Assembly (NCBI GenBank): GCA_018701215.1
Contig: JABIWH010000045.1
Location: 1 to 24,418 of the forward strand
Source: Rhodospirillaceae bacterium
GTDB taxonomy: Bacteria; Pseudomonadota; Alphaproteobacteria; GCA-2731375
Reading direction: 5' to 3'
Length of the DNA: 24,418 nt
Position numbers and translations under genes: made by a program. Positions 15,393 to 23,547 of this stretch are shown one piece after another (the first letter of the stretch is position 1; each line of letters begins with the position of its first letter). Under the pieces are notes generated by a model. The model was not told the origin of the DNA and did no database searches. It saw only the letters and a list, made by a program, of their open reading frames with translations.

Positions 15393-16229
15393 TTACTGGA
15401 ATACCTGTGACAGCAAACGTTCGACCTTAGTGCGAGCATCTGCCGCTGGAGCTGATGACCTATAGCAGTCGGGACCGTCGCCATAGTCGGCATCAAAACA
15501 ATGGGGTTCGCCCTTGTAGAAATAATACTGAATAGGCGTACCCTTTGCTTCCTGCCTCTTTACGACGGCCTGACAAAGCGGAATGTCAACATAGGTATCG
15601 TTGCTTCCCTGAAAGATCACCACTGGAATATTCTGCGTCCAAGCGCGGTCATAGACTTCCGTCACGCGAACACCCATCACTGGTTTTCGACAGCCAGGAT
15701 AAAAAGCTGCGACCGCCTTGAGGCCGCTAAGTCCTAAAGGCGGCACTGCGGTCAGTCCTTTAACTGGGCCCGCAGGTGGCGCCTGAACAAGAGCGTCAAG
15801 GGCAGTGTCGCCGCCGTGAGACATGCCTATTAGAGCGAAACGCGATTTGTCCACGAAAGGCTTTTTGCGGAGAATATCCAGGGCGATGAAGACGTCCGCT
15901 GCTCGCTCGCTGGGCATCAATCCAGGGCCCATCATCGCGTCGGCGCTAACGCCTCTAGCTGCTGCACTGTCAATAAAGACAGCTGCATAACCACGCGCAA
16001 CCAACCAATCCATCCAATCTGAATAACCTGTGCGCCAAGTCGGATCGTTCGCACCATGAAGAATGACGACTGTTGGGAACGGGCCGTCACCCGTCGGTGT
16101 GCGCACCTTCATAGTCGGCTCTAACCCAATCCGAAGCTGGTCCGGACTTCTCGGTTCGACCGTCACACAGGCCGAAAGAACTAGGACAAACCCAATGAGG
16201 AATATCCGAAAAGCCCTAGCAACCTCCAT
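15393..16229 (-). CDS. Lipoprotein hydrolase, dienelactone hydrolase-like
   Basis: 278 residues from ATG 16229; the frame stays open to a GTG at 16319, but the later ATG places a proper lipoprotein signal at the N-terminus (hydrophobic run ending LSAC). Alpha/beta hydrolase motifs are clear: VVILHGAND (oxyanion strand), nucleophile GMSHGG, acid in FQGSNDTYVD, and catalytic His in KGEPHCFD. Likely an envelope-anchored esterase or related hydrolase; substrate unknown. It stands alone between the endolysin fragment and the IS remnant, with no visible link to either. Confidence 0.82.
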   Translation of the reverse strand: MEVARAFRIFLIGFVLVLSACVTVEPRSPDQLRIGLEPTMKVRTPTGDGPFPTVVILHGANDPTWRTGYSDWMDWLVARGYAAVFIDSAAARGVSADAMMGPGLMPSERAADVFIALDILRKKPFVDKSRFALIGMSHGGDTALDALVQAPPAGPVKGLTAVPPLGLSGLKAVAAFYPGCRKPVMGVRVTEVYDRAWTQNIPVVIFQGSNDTYVDIPLCQAVVKRQEAKGTPIQYYFYKGEPHCFDADYGDGPDCYRSSAPAADARTKVERLLSQVFQ

Positions 16230-16261
16230 GATCTTCACTACGTAACGGTGACCAGCCTGAC

Positions 16262-16339
16262 TTAGGTCCGCCAGGCTAAACCAGACAAGAACCGCCGATA
16301 ATAGGACATTGTGTCGCACCTCAACGGCATTTCGGTCAT
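16262..16339 (-). other. Short 25-codon reading frame with strong ribosome site, possible leader
   Basis: ATG 16339 follows AGGAGG by 9 bases, a better site than that of the lipoprotein gene, and the frame encodes 25 residues starting MTEMPLRCDTM and ending WRT. It stops 33 bases before the lipoprotein start in another frame. It could be a leader peptide or a relic of a displaced gene. Confidence 0.3.
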
Positions 16340-16376
16340 AAAAGTCGTCCTCCTGTGATTGCTGTCACTTCGGGGT

Positions 16377-16471
16377 GTGTCCGTCATCAAAACATTTGGG
16401 ACATATGATCCTGTTTCCAATGGGAGGATCTGGCTCATCTAGGTTTGATGTTATGCCGCTTTTTGTTGATG
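16377..16471 (-). repeat. IS-end-like repeat, left copy
   Basis: The sequence starting gtgtccgtcatcaaaacatt aligns without gaps to 23399-23493 at roughly three in four bases. It abuts the 3' end of a transposase remnant, so it is most likely the right end of that IS. Matching blocks include catttgggaca and gctcatct.ggtttgatg. Confidence 0.7.
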
Positions 16472-16798
16472 GTTCAAGCGGCGCTTTTGGATGGTCTGTT
16501 TCTTGATCTTTTCTCTCCTTTCGATGATTGCGGTGTGGCGCCCGAAGTAGGCGTCGGCGGGTGTGACGTTGCCAATGCTCTCATGGTAACGCTGGTTGTT
16601 GTAATGATCGACGAAGGCGCCGATCTGGTTTTCGAGATCGCCCGGCAGATAGTAGTTCTCCAGCAGGATGCGGTTCTTCAGGGTTTGGTGCCAACGTTCG
16701 ATCTTGCCTTGGGTCTGCGGGTGATAAGGTGCAGACCAGATTCGTTTGGCCGCGCTTAAGGACAGATCCTCGGTTACGTGTTTCGCTTTGGTCAGTCC
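16451..16798 (-). pseudogene. IS3-family transposase (OrfB), C-terminal remnant
   Basis: On the - strand this encodes about 115 residues ending at TAA 16451. It contains SAPYHPQTQGKIERWHQTLK, in which the Glu of KIER is the last residue of the DDE triad, then LPGDLENQIGAFVDHYNNQRYHES and VTPADAYFGR, all hallmarks of IS3-type OrfB. The first two catalytic Asp and all upstream sequence are missing, and the first 20 residues do not look like transposase. It meets the 3' end of the 830-residue gene at 16792-16798. Confidence 0.85.
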
Positions 16799-19284
16799 AA
16801 AATTCTTCCTTTTTGCCGTTTTTGGCTTGTTTTCGTCTTTAGAGTAGGTTTGGATTTTTGGGCGCGAGCGGATATGGCGCCAGCTGGGGTGATGAGATTG
16901 CCGTTAAGATCGGGATAACGGCGCTTAACCGTTCCGACTGCAGGATTGGGGAGCCTTTTCTCTTCCTGACCTAATACAAAGGCCAATTTCCGACGGTCCT
17001 CTAGTAATGGCTTAAATGCGTTAGGGGCAGCGCGTATCAAGCGAACCATGCGCCCATTGTCGCCTTTTCGGTCGACGTTTTTCAAAAGAAATTGATAGGC
17101 GCCGTCGGCGTCACCATTCAATGCTATGGCCCCTGCATCGATTAGGGTAGCAGCCTTGGACTTGGGATAGGACTCTTTTATCCTTGCCGCAGCCTGCCGA
17201 GCCAAGGCCGGATGTCCCGCTTTTAAGGCCAAGGTACCGTAAAAGATGTATGCGTTGGCTCGTGTACTTCTATCCGAGCTTAATTCAAGTAGAATCAGGG
17301 ATAATTTAGCAAGGTCAGGAGGTTCCAGCCCCCGCTCACCAGAATCTATCCATTTTAAAAGGTAAAATAAATCTAATCTCCAATCCTTTCGCTTCCATAG
17401 GCTGATGTCCGTTGTCATCGATTTAGCAAGCAACTCGAGCCCTTCTTTCTTAAAGTCCGCCTTGATCAATTCCATGCCCTCTTTTTTCTGGCCAATAGCG
17501 AGAATATTGTTCTTGCTCGGCCAGGGCACCCGAACCACGCTCGTTGGATTGACTACCATCAGCTGCTGATCGGGCATTTGGGCAATGCCAATCGGGCTCT
17601 TAATTTTATGGTCGGTGATGTGCGAAAGGGTCTTTCCCGTCAGCGAGAAGAACTTTATGAAGGCTATCTTCTCTTTCTTGTTCCATACCATGTCCGCCAT
17701 CATCGAGCGGTTTTTATTAAACACTATATTCATATCTTCGCGAGGATTTACGCAGCATGCGATCGGTTCGGTCCTCATAGAGCCGTCAATAGTTTCGATC
17801 CCGTATCCTCTGCCCCGGCGGTAAACAAGGAACAAATTATCGTTCCCGAATCCCAATTTCCGCGGCATTGCCAACATATCGAGTGCCTTATCATATTCTT
17901 TCCGGTTTGCCACGCCTCTTAGCTTTTTCACGCCGAAGTCTTGAGCGACTTTAAGCGTCCTGGCATCCAGCACCCAGACATTCCGGCTCCAGACCTCGCG
18001 CTCCCATCTGCTGCCCAGCCGCATGAGCGTCACCATGCCAGGCACCACAAGATATCGACCCGATGGGGAGAAGCGCATTCTTCCATCATAATTCAGTGTA
18101 ACTAGGCCCTGCTTCCCTTTTTCTTTCCATCGTTTCAAGAATAGTGTCGAGCTGGCGAGTCGATTGCCGGTTTTTACGTCATAAATGTCAACGACATCGT
18201 CATCGCGAACCAGATCGGAAACCGAGTATTCCTGGCCGATATCACGCTTATGGCACACAGCGAGCCGAGTGCTATCAGGACTGAACGCCAAGCCACAGGC
18301 TAGACTGGCGTTCCTGTTCTTTTCGGGCGCGAACATCCGATCCATCATGCGCCTGTTGGATATCGGAATGTTGATGGTGAGGTGCTGGTTGCCTTGCCAG
18401 TCGCGGATGGCCACTTGAAGACCGCTTTTTTGACCATATTCCATAACCGCAGCGTAAAGGGAGCCGTCGGCGGAAATCGCGAAGCCATCGTCAAATCCAA
18501 GGCCCGACAGACCGCCACGGAACGATACCTCACCCATCTTTTCGGGGTCGTCCTCCGTTGCATCCCACAAGGAAATTACCGCAGTGGAGCTGGGATATCC
18601 CATAGTGACGAACCGTTGCCCATCTGCACTGAATGACGCGTAAGTTGTCCTCCCATATTTCGCATGGTCAGAAAATTTTTCACCCGGCACCAGCCGCTGG
18701 GCCTCGATTTTCGCCATCACGCGACGGCCTTCAAAAAAAGAAGCCTTCGTCAGCCATGTTCCCTGAATGAGCCACCCGCTAGCGGATTTAAATAGCGTCT
18801 CAGTCAGGCTCCTGTAACCCTTCTTCTCCAACTCCGATTCCCGCGCATCGACCTCTTTTCTCGTCAGCCCGTGATGGGTCCAAAATCCGAAACCTTCGAC
18901 GCTGAGATAGGGCACAAAGAGACCCCGAAATATGTTTTTACCATTGTGGGATCGTCCTTCCACAAGGATGGGAAAGCGTTCATTGCTTTTTTGATTTTCC
19001 ACGTAATCCTGGTAGTCCTCACCGCTCATCCAGTTGCTGAAGGTATAGCTTTCCTTTTTGCCGTTCGGCGCCGTAGCGGCGGAACTTATAGCTTTGAAAA
19101 TGTCGGAGATGATGGGAATATGACCGTCAGCCCTTGTCTCATCACTGGACTGTGCATGAGTAGGCAATACCGCGATGGCGATGACCAAGCAGGTGGCGGC
19201 GATTAAACCAGGCAGGCAGAGATTGACCTTTTTGTGCTTCACTTGTCTTTCCAATATCATCGTTGCGATGTCCAACCCCATCAC
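16792..19284 (-). CDS. Exported beta-propeller/helical-repeat protein, third gene of secreted operon
   Basis: 830 residues from GTG 19284 (GTGA overlap with the upstream stop); ATG 19281 or 19260 are alternatives. A Sec signal ends near THA|QS (about residue 45). Residues about 75-180 resemble a bacterial tandem repeat (BTRD1-type) unit: RFPILVEGRSHNGKNIFRGL, HHGLTRKEVDARE, KKGYRSLTE, ASGWLIQGTW. A WD40-like propeller follows, with FSADGQRFVTMG, FAISADGSLYAAV, LAFSPDSTRLAVC and RFSPSGRYLVV. The C-terminus is helical and TPR-like, then a basic tail. It may act as a scaffold in the periplasm or outside the cell. The 3' end touches the IS remnant, so the last residues may not be original. Confidence 0.75.
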   Translation of the reverse strand: MMGLDIATMILERQVKHKKVNLCLPGLIAATCLVIAIAVLPTHAQSSDETRADGHIPIISDIFKAISSAATAPNGKKESYTFSNWMSGEDYQDYVENQKSNERFPILVEGRSHNGKNIFRGLFVPYLSVEGFGFWTHHGLTRKEVDARESELEKKGYRSLTETLFKSASGWLIQGTWLTKASFFEGRRVMAKIEAQRLVPGEKFSDHAKYGRTTYASFSADGQRFVTMGYPSSTAVISLWDATEDDPEKMGEVSFRGGLSGLGFDDGFAISADGSLYAAVMEYGQKSGLQVAIRDWQGNQHLTINIPISNRRMMDRMFAPEKNRNASLACGLAFSPDSTRLAVCHKRDIGQEYSVSDLVRDDDVVDIYDVKTGNRLASSTLFLKRWKEKGKQGLVTLNYDGRMRFSPSGRYLVVPGMVTLMRLGSRWEREVWSRNVWVLDARTLKVAQDFGVKKLRGVANRKEYDKALDMLAMPRKLGFGNDNLFLVYRRGRGYGIETIDGSMRTEPIACCVNPREDMNIVFNKNRSMMADMVWNKKEKIAFIKFFSLTGKTLSHITDHKIKSPIGIAQMPDQQLMVVNPTSVVRVPWPSKNNILAIGQKKEGMELIKADFKKEGLELLAKSMTTDISLWKRKDWRLDLFYLLKWIDSGERGLEPPDLAKLSLILLELSSDRSTRANAYIFYGTLALKAGHPALARQAAARIKESYPKSKAATLIDAGAIALNGDADGAYQFLLKNVDRKGDNGRMVRLIRAAPNAFKPLLEDRRKLAFVLGQEEKRLPNPAVGTVKRRYPDLNGNLITPAGAISARAQKSKPTLKTKTSQKRQKGRILD

Positions 19285-21050
19285 CTTGGCCGTTGCGAGG
19301 GTATACTAAGATGCTGAGTCGCGCTCGTCCGCGCTTTTTTTGGCCAATTTGCAGTGCGCTGCGACCATTGCTCTACATCATTGGCATAGGCGCCCTTTTT
19401 AATGACTTTGCCGCGAGGGCTGTAAATATTGTACCAGCCGTGACGAAGCACTTGGCAGTTGGGACCGAACTTTGCCTGGCCCCTGGCCCACCATCCCTTG
19501 CCGGATAACGGCGTTAGAGTAGCGGTGTAAATTTCTCCATTCTTCTGGTCGATCCGAACATGCATGACCTGGCTCAGCCGGCCGGCCTCTACCCTGTAGG
19601 TCTTGGGCAACTTACATCTAGGAGCAGCCGACGATGTAATGTTTGGCTGCGGCGCCGATTTCAAGACGGCCTTAGGTTTGCGTAGGGGCTCGATGGTTAC
19701 GGGGGCATATCCAGTGGCCCGGCGGCCTGCCGCGTCAGTAACCTTGACCGTCAAACCAGATCTGATTTGGTCTTTGTCAGCTAGACCGGTAATCGTACCG
19801 CCCAACCGGTCCTTGCCCTGATGGATCATCAAGCCGCTTTCCACGTCAATGTCCACATTGAAGGGCCGCTCAAACTGTTTCGGCACGCCAATGCTAAAGG
19901 GCTTGCCATCCGCTGTTACGAGCGTACGGGGGACGTTGAGTGCCAACACGTAGGCGCTGACGCGGAAGTCCGCGGTACTGGTTACCGTCTTGCCGCCCGG
20001 AGCAAAGACGGACGCGCTGACTGTTGCGCTCACGCCTTCTTTCACCTTGTCTGGACCGGGGGCAAAACCGACCCGTTGCGTGACGGCATCCTTCTTTCTT
20101 GAACGCTCCGTAGTTTCGGCATCAATCACCGCCCCGGTCTTTTTGTCGATGATTTTGAACTCGACAGTGACCGCATCCACACCCTTTCCCATTTCGTAAT
20201 AGACGTAAAGGTAAGGTTGCTGGTCCGGGTGCAGTGTCTCGTAGGAGGTCTTTCCGTCGGGCGACACGTCGACCACCAAATCCGTGATCGTGACCTCCTG
20301 ATAGACGGAAAAATTAGTAACGCTTTGGGCACGTTTGCCGGGCTGGGCGGCATTCTCATGTGTCAGAACCACTGTATAAGTACCATTACTAAACCCCTCA
20401 ACCTGGAACCGGAAACATCCCGGTTTAGGAACTGGATTGTCACGGCAGTTAGCGGGTTCGTCATTGCCTTCCTTCGCGACCTGACGGTCTTTATATAGCC
20501 CGTCTATGGGGTGGCGGTCGGGGTCGATGACCTTCCAAAAAAAATTGGCGGGCACCGGGTTGTTGGTTTCACCGATATGGCTAATGTCGGCCTGGAAAGC
20601 CAGAATATCACCGTTTTTCACGGGCTCCTTCGGGTCCAGTTTTGCCCCGTTGTAGGTGTCATGGGATACACGGATAATGGTTTTCTTCGGCGTGTCTACA
20701 AGGCTCTTCAATTCCAAGCCCGAAAGCTCCGCATCCAGCCTTTTAAGTTCCAGTTGCAATCCCTTGACCTTGGCGGCGAGCATTTTCAGATCTTTTTGAA
20801 GGACGGGGCCGCCATACCCAATGTCCTCGAGACGTTTGGACACGGATTCAGATCCTTCGAGTTTCGTCTCGATTTCCTTGTATTCTGTTTCCAATCGGGA
20901 AATCCGCGACTGGGCATCCCCGCCCTCCGCCTCCTGGCCCAAGCCCGTAGCCGGAAACGCCACGGGCAAAATCGCAATCGCCAATAGACTGCAAGCGATC
21001 CGTCTGCATATCAAACCTATTAAACCGTGGTGATGGGCGCAGGCCGTCAT
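19281..21050 (-). CDS. Exported coiled-coil protein with Ig-like beta domains, second gene of secreted operon
   Basis: 589 residues, with an ATGA overlap to the upstream gene. The N-terminus has a Sec signal (hydrophobic run near 17-35, cleavage near GLG|QE). A coiled coil spans about 45-115 (RISRLETEYKEIETKLEGSE and onward). The rest is beta-rich, with several Ig-like or macroglobulin-like units (about 120-230, 245-365, 370-460), including FSNGTYTVVLTHEN and VSASVFAPGGKTVTST. A C-terminal domain (about 480-570) has paired Cys and RHGWYNIYSPRGKVIKKGAY. It looks like a periplasmic or surface structural protein. Family not recognised. Confidence 0.72.
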   Translation of the reverse strand: MTACAHHHGLIGLICRRIACSLLAIAILPVAFPATGLGQEAEGGDAQSRISRLETEYKEIETKLEGSESVSKRLEDIGYGGPVLQKDLKMLAAKVKGLQLELKRLDAELSGLELKSLVDTPKKTIIRVSHDTYNGAKLDPKEPVKNGDILAFQADISHIGETNNPVPANFFWKVIDPDRHPIDGLYKDRQVAKEGNDEPANCRDNPVPKPGCFRFQVEGFSNGTYTVVLTHENAAQPGKRAQSVTNFSVYQEVTITDLVVDVSPDGKTSYETLHPDQQPYLYVYYEMGKGVDAVTVEFKIIDKKTGAVIDAETTERSRKKDAVTQRVGFAPGPDKVKEGVSATVSASVFAPGGKTVTSTADFRVSAYVLALNVPRTLVTADGKPFSIGVPKQFERPFNVDIDVESGLMIHQGKDRLGGTITGLADKDQIRSGLTVKVTDAAGRRATGYAPVTIEPLRKPKAVLKSAPQPNITSSAAPRCKLPKTYRVEAGRLSQVMHVRIDQKNGEIYTATLTPLSGKGWWARGQAKFGPNCQVLRHGWYNIYSPRGKVIKKGAYANDVEQWSQRTANWPKKARTSATQHLSIPSQRPR

Positions 21051-23395
21051 TTCGCCACCCCCGTTGGCGCGAGAGCGACCCAGTCGCTTGGGCGGTGCAG
21101 CAAAAGAGGTCCTCCAGGCGGCTTTCCCTTCTCGACAACCTGTTTGCCTTTGGACATGGTCCTGTGGATCTTGGTGACAAAGTTACCCATCCGTTCTGCC
21201 GCGTCCCGCGGCCCCATGCCCAATTCGGCTAGTTTTTTCATGGCCGTAGCCGGGTCTTCGGTTTTTCCCACGGCATGCATTATTTCGTTGGCCCGACGAA
21301 GGTCGTCCGGTATTCGGATCGGTGACCGGCCCTGGCTGGCCAAACGTTTGTTGAACCCGGCGACCCGTTCTTCGATCTGTTTATCGAACTGCTTGGACAG
21401 ATTTCGCATGCCCTCCTCAAAATGGGATTCGGCCTCAATCAAGAGGTTTTTTGCCTTGTTGGGGTCGGCGGACTTGGCCCGTGCAATAGCCTTCCTCGCC
21501 TTGTCGAACCAGTGGTTTCCCTTATAGGCGTACACCAGCCCGATCTGTTCGGGATCCTTGAAGACGCTACGCTTGTTCTTCTCCAAGGCGACGCGAAAGT
21601 CATGGGAGCCGGCTCCGTAGGCTTCAGTATGCAAGGCGTCGGTGGCCACCTGGTCCATCTCTTCCATGAGGTTCTTGGCCGCAGCTCTACCCGCTTCTCC
21701 GGATGGCAGATCGGCCCCCTTGGCGGCTTTGAAAAATGCGGGGCCATAGGCTTCGTCCAGTAACTTCGATGGCACATCCTTCCATACGCCCGGGGCGACC
21801 TCGATCTTGGCGGTGATGTCTCGATCGAAGCTGGGCTTGACCTTTCCCGTGGAGGGATTAGTGATCAGATCGATCTTAATTTTCTTTCTGAGCTCAGCCT
21901 TGAGCGCCAGGAGATCGGCAGGGCTCATCTTGGAAAGATCCTTTTCCAAGTGCTTGGCGAAGCCATCGAGGTATTTCGAGACCAAGGCGTCCTTGGTAAG
22001 TTCATCGGCTTCTTTATAAAGGCCGCTGATACCCATGTTGAACTTATGGATGGTTTTCTGAGACCCGTCTTTCAGGACCTGCATGGCGTGCTTGTTGGCC
22101 TGGATAGCCAGCATGGCGTCGCGGATCTCCTGGCTCGTGCCGGTTTCAATGATGTTTTGGTAATCAGCCACCAGCCCTTTGCCCTGCCGGCGCCCGAGCT
22201 TGAACAGATCAGAGCGTTTCCCAATGTCACCCAGATCATCCAGGGCCTTACGGGCGCCATCGATTTTTGACAATAGAACTTTAGTCTTGGCTGCGACGAT
22301 GGGCAGCATCTTGCCAATTATCTTGTTCGCTAAGGCGCCGACTATGTCGCCCTCGCCCGCCGCCCGGTCCCCAAGCGCAACGGCTAACTGCTTGTTGAGC
22401 GTCTTCCGCGCCGGTCCTTTCAACTGGGCCAAATTGGTCCCCAAGACCCCCAACCGGGCGAAGGCGTCGGGCATGCGCTTGGCAGCCGCCTTGGTGACCT
22501 TGGCGGTCGCCTTCAGGACCAGACCTGATAGCTTGACAAGCGAGCCCAAAGCTACGGAAGACAATATAACATGCCCAGCAGCCATTTCGGCTCGATCCAC
22601 CATGTTTCCGGCCAAGTCTTCTCCCTGATAGAACATGACCACGTCCATGGCCGTGCCGACCAAGGGGAAGGCGCCCACGTATTCGACCACACCATTTTGA
22701 TGGGCCAGCATCATTTTGGTGTCGGCTTCAATGGCCTGTCGTTCCTGTTCGGTTACGTACCCGCGAACCAGATCGGTATATTTCCGCAGGTGGATCATGG
22801 CTTGGGCCGGATCCTGGATGGTCAAGGCCTTGATGTAGACCTGAAGAAGATTGCGATATTGCACCAATCGTTTTTTCATGGATCGGGCGATGCGCTCTTC
22901 CTCGCTGTCTACCAGACCATAGAAATGAACGACATTGCCGACAATAACGGCGTCCCTAATTTTTCTGGTGAATTCTCTCTTGGTCCCTATGCCCGTGTCG
23001 CCTTGGCTGAAGAAGTTAGCGCGCAGGATGGCGCGGCGCGCGACGCCGTAGACCCGCTTCATCCTAGCAACATCGGTGCCGTATTCCTCGGCGATGCGAT
23101 AGGCCTCAGAAAGCACACGTTGCACCTTTTGGCCTCTCATCTTCGCATCACCGCTCATCCAAGCATCGAGTTCCTTGCGCACGTCGGCGCGTGCCTCCTC
23201 GAGCTCGTCGAAACGTTGGCGGCTGATCTCGTTGATAAGGGCGGTTACGCGCGTGTTTAACTCAGCGCTTTTCGACACAAGATCAGCCGATCGCTTCTTC
23301 AGGTTGGCCGGTTCCGCGATTGATGGGCTCGGGGCGAGCATCGCGGTGACAGTTATCAGGGCGATCAGATCACCCACTTTACGCATGGCGCCCAT
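21047..23395 (-). CDS. Large exported helical protein with pretoxin-like segment, first gene of secreted operon
   Basis: 782 residues; ATG 23395 or the ATG three codons in are both possible, neither with a clear ribosome site. A Sec signal ends near SIA|EP (about 27-28). Residues 30-230 are helical. Residues 237-305 are hydrophobic with GAFPLVGTAMDVVMF and QGEDLAGNMVDRAEMA, similar in pattern to pretoxin modules of polymorphic toxins. Residues about 520-640 look like one compact domain with SFDRDIT, EEMDQVATDALHTEAYG, KDPEQIGLVYAYKGNHWF. The IS-like repeat begins 3 bases upstream of the first ATG, so the native promoter seems to be missing. Toxin activity is not shown; no known catalytic set was identified. 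Confidence 0.72.
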   Translation of the reverse strand: MGAMRKVGDLIALITVTAMLAPSPSIAEPANLKKRSADLVSKSAELNTRVTALINEISRQRFDELEEARADVRKELDAWMSGDAKMRGQKVQRVLSEAYRIAEEYGTDVARMKRVYGVARRAILRANFFSQGDTGIGTKREFTRKIRDAVIVGNVVHFYGLVDSEEERIARSMKKRLVQYRNLLQVYIKALTIQDPAQAMIHLRKYTDLVRGYVTEQERQAIEADTKMMLAHQNGVVEYVGAFPLVGTAMDVVMFYQGEDLAGNMVDRAEMAAGHVILSSVALGSLVKLSGLVLKATAKVTKAAAKRMPDAFARLGVLGTNLAQLKGPARKTLNKQLAVALGDRAAGEGDIVGALANKIIGKMLPIVAAKTKVLLSKIDGARKALDDLGDIGKRSDLFKLGRRQGKGLVADYQNIIETGTSQEIRDAMLAIQANKHAMQVLKDGSQKTIHKFNMGISGLYKEADELTKDALVSKYLDGFAKHLEKDLSKMSPADLLALKAELRKKIKIDLITNPSTGKVKPSFDRDITAKIEVAPGVWKDVPSKLLDEAYGPAFFKAAKGADLPSGEAGRAAAKNLMEEMDQVATDALHTEAYGAGSHDFRVALEKNKRSVFKDPEQIGLVYAYKGNHWFDKARKAIARAKSADPNKAKNLLIEAESHFEEGMRNLSKQFDKQIEERVAGFNKRLASQGRSPIRIPDDLRRANEIMHAVGKTEDPATAMKKLAELGMGPRDAAERMGNFVTKIHRTMSKGKQVVEKGKPPGGPLLLHRPSDWVALAPTGVAK

Positions 23396-23398
23396 GAA

Positions 23399-23493
23399 AT
23401 ATCCGGCATCGAAGCATTTGGGACAGTTGAGCCTGTTTCATAACGGAGAACCTAGCTCATCTGGGTTTGATGATAGACCGCTTGGCGTCGATG
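23399..23493 (-). repeat. IS-end-like repeat, right copy
   Basis: Aligns without gaps to 16377-16471, in the same orientation, over 95 bases at roughly three in four identity. No transposase sequence is attached. It begins just upstream of the first gene of the secreted operon. Confidence 0.7.
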
Positions 23494-23522
23494 TGTCCGT
23501 CGTCAAACAAATGGAACAGATG
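23492..23522. repeat. Third, short IS-end-like copy
   Basis: The sequence tgtgtccgtcgtcaaacaaa then tggaacagatga matches the terminal part of the left copy (tgtgtccgtcatcaaaacat then ttgggacatatga) and directly follows the previous repeat. Three same-direction ends in total suggest repeated insertion or deletion at this place. Confidence 0.5.
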
Positions 23523-23547
23523 AGAATTATGGCAAGAAATTGATTAA

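Noticed and set aside
16445..16759. 104-codon + strand frame in the IS remnant
   Set aside because: The - strand reading gives clear IS3-type transposase motifs, so this is its mirror.
22571..23260. 229-codon + strand frame inside the 782-residue gene
   Set aside because: Antisense to a gene with signal peptide, operon coupling and consistent composition.
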